From an uncultured Prevotellaceae bacterium (lineage in GTDB: Bacteria; Bacteroidota; Bacteroidia; Bacteroidales; Bacteroidaceae), in contig CAMNHM010000149.1 in assembly GCA_946539475.1 (NCBI GenBank), positions 1-6,307 on the forward strand: a stretch of 6,307 nt of DNA, in the 5' to 3' direction. A program made the position numbers and the translations under genes. Positions 5,803-6,307 of the stretch are shown here, piece after piece. The notes under the pieces are model-generated. The model saw nothing but the letters and a program-made list of their open reading frames with translations. It did not search any database and was not told where the DNA came from. How positions within the stretch are numbered: position 1 is the stretch's first letter; each line of letters opens with the position of its first letter.

Positions 5803-5859
5803 TTATTCTTTTTGTCTATATACTCCCCTCCATTCAGGGAGGGGCAGGGGATGGGTCTC
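5729..5859. repeat. 131-bp inverted-repeat element around the permease start codon
   Basis: Left arm 5729-5769 and right arm 5819-5859 are 41 bp each and match as inverted repeats at 40 of 41 positions; the outer end begins GAGACCCATCCCC. The 49-bp centre (5770-5818) is A/T-rich and holds the permease ATG (5800-5802). The arms are GC-rich, unlike the spacer. The inverted symmetry continues weakly past the outer ends as A-rich/T-rich sequence. No clear target duplication and no transposase gene are seen. It could be a REP- or MITE-like dispersed element. In mRNA it can form a very long stem with the start codon in the loop. Confidence 0.9.
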
Positions 5860-5864
5860 CTTTC

Positions 5865-6200
5865 TTATTTCTTCAGCAATTCATCGATATGATCGATATA
5901 GTCCAGTGAATCGTCGATGAAGAATCGCAGTTCGGGCACGATGCGCAGCTGATGGCGCACGCGCTGTCCCAGGGCATAGCGTATCTGCTGGTTGCTCTTC
6001 TCGATGTTCTGCAGCAATTCCTCTCCCTTTTCCGAAGGGAAGATGCTCAGATAGGCCGTGCAGATACTGAGGTCGGGCGATATCTTGGTGCGGGTGACCG
6101 ACACCATGACGCCGTGCATGCCTCGTGTCTGTTCCTGGAAGATGACGCTCAGCTCTTTCTGTAGCAGTCGTGCAATTTTGTTCTGTCTTGTCTCTTGCAT
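5865..6200 (-). CDS. rbfA: Ribosome-binding factor A
   Basis: RbfA is a single KH-type protein that binds the immature 30S subunit near the 5' end of 16S rRNA, helps its final maturation, and is needed for growth in the cold. The 111 residues match the usual short length. The start QETRQNKIARLLQKEL (2-17) is the family N-terminal helix. Later comes VSVTRTKISPDLSICTAYLS (33-52), the strand and turn preceding the KH helix. The C-terminal signature is VRHQLRIVPELRFFIDDSL (81-99), followed by DYIDHIDELL. The ATG at 6200 lies 1 bp after a stop codon in the preceding reading frame, suggesting translational coupling with an upstream gene. No Bacteroidetes promoter is visible between 6201 and the window edge. 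The 41-bp inverted-repeat arm begins 5 bp after its stop codon. Confidence 0.96.
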   Translation of the reverse strand: MQETRQNKIARLLQKELSVIFQEQTRGMHGVMVSVTRTKISPDLSICTAYLSIFPSEKGEELLQNIEKSNQQIRYALGQRVRHQLRIVPELRFFIDDSLDYIDHIDELLKK

Positions 6201-6201
6201 A

Positions 6202-6307
6202 TTATTCTATTTTTTCGGCGGTGGAACCGCCGAACACACTTTCTTTTTGGCGGGCAGCGGTGGGGGCGCCGGGCACTCTTTCTTTTAGAAGATACTTGCC
6301 AGAAACA
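6202..6307 (-). CDS. C-terminal tail of an unidentified protein (partial, start beyond window)
   Basis: On the minus strand an open frame enters at 6306 and ends with TAA at 6204-6202, encoding 34 residues. The tail starts VSGKYLLKERV and contains a 13-residue imperfect repeat: KERVPGAPTAARQ followed by KESVFGGSTAEKI. The DNA repeat behind it (plus strand 6217-6247 and 6256-6286, 24 of 31 bases matching, offset 39 bp) keeps the frame, which supports coding. The stop lies 1 bp before the rbfA ATG, as in tightly packed operons. Another frame of the minus strand is also open here, so the assignment is not certain. No family can be recognised from such a short tail. Confidence 0.45.
   Translation of the reverse strand, partial: VSGKYLLKERVPGAPTAARQKESVFGGSTAEKIE
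6214..6234. other. Perfect 8-bp hairpin just upstream of rbfA
   Basis: TTCGGCGG (6214-6221) and CCGCCGAA (6227-6234) pair perfectly around a 5-base loop. On the rbfA transcript the stem ends 13 nt before the start codon and is followed by an A-rich run, not a U-tract, so it is not an intrinsic terminator in that direction. It lies within the presumed tail-coding repeat and might influence rbfA initiation or coupling. Confidence 0.55.

Noticed and set aside
5729..5859. Insertion sequence remnant with transposase
   Set aside because: The element is only 131 bp, encodes no transposase fragment, and shows no clear target-site duplication; it is kept as a dispersed inverted repeat only.
6214..6234. 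Hairpin upstream of rbfA as an intrinsic terminator
   Set aside because: An A-rich run, not a U-tract, follows it on the rbfA strand, and on the other strand no gene ends there.

Overview
The window looks like chromosomal DNA from a member of the Bacteroidales, most likely Prevotellaceae or a close relative. The evidence is three promoters of the Bacteroidetes type (a TTG/TTTG box, 20 bp, then TAnnTTTG), A-rich leaders without clear Shine-Dalgarno sites, a secreted carbohydrate esterase whose C-terminal tail is of a kind common in Prevotella and Bacteroides, and housekeeping proteins with Bacteroidetes-like sequence. No mobile-element gene, CRISPR array, rRNA or tRNA was seen.

Layout. Six complete genes and one partial gene lie on the minus strand; one gene lies on the plus strand. 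Read in the minus direction from the right edge: the C-terminal tail of an unidentified protein (6202-6307), rbfA (ribosome maturation), a LolC/LolE-like ABC permease, and a small coiled-coil lipoprotein with its own promoter. The plus-strand secreted esterase (2260-3879) comes next. It converges on the lipoprotein gene across a strong hairpin and diverges from dusB across a 117-bp region with two back-to-back promoters. dusB, aroQ and an O-methyltransferase gene then follow closely spaced and are probably cotranscribed.

Function. The minus-strand genes are mostly core functions: ribosome assembly (RbfA), tRNA dihydrouridine (DusB), the shikimate pathway (AroQ), a SAM-dependent methyltransferase possibly of the tRNA-modifying TrmR type, and lipoprotein or envelope export (the permease). 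The esterase is an accessory glycan-degrading function placed among them.

The most unusual content is repeat DNA acting on gene boundaries. (1) A 131-bp element with 41-bp, 40/41-matching inverted arms surrounds the permease start codon and supplies the first 25 residues of the protein. (2) Three consecutive genes (dusB, aroQ, the methyltransferase) each have a stop codon lying inside, or at the start of, an array of heptanucleotides of the form KTGANAA. One array also runs into the start of the methyltransferase gene, which has no ATG. (3) dusB appears to have a nearly leaderless transcript. No clearly new multi-gene system was found.
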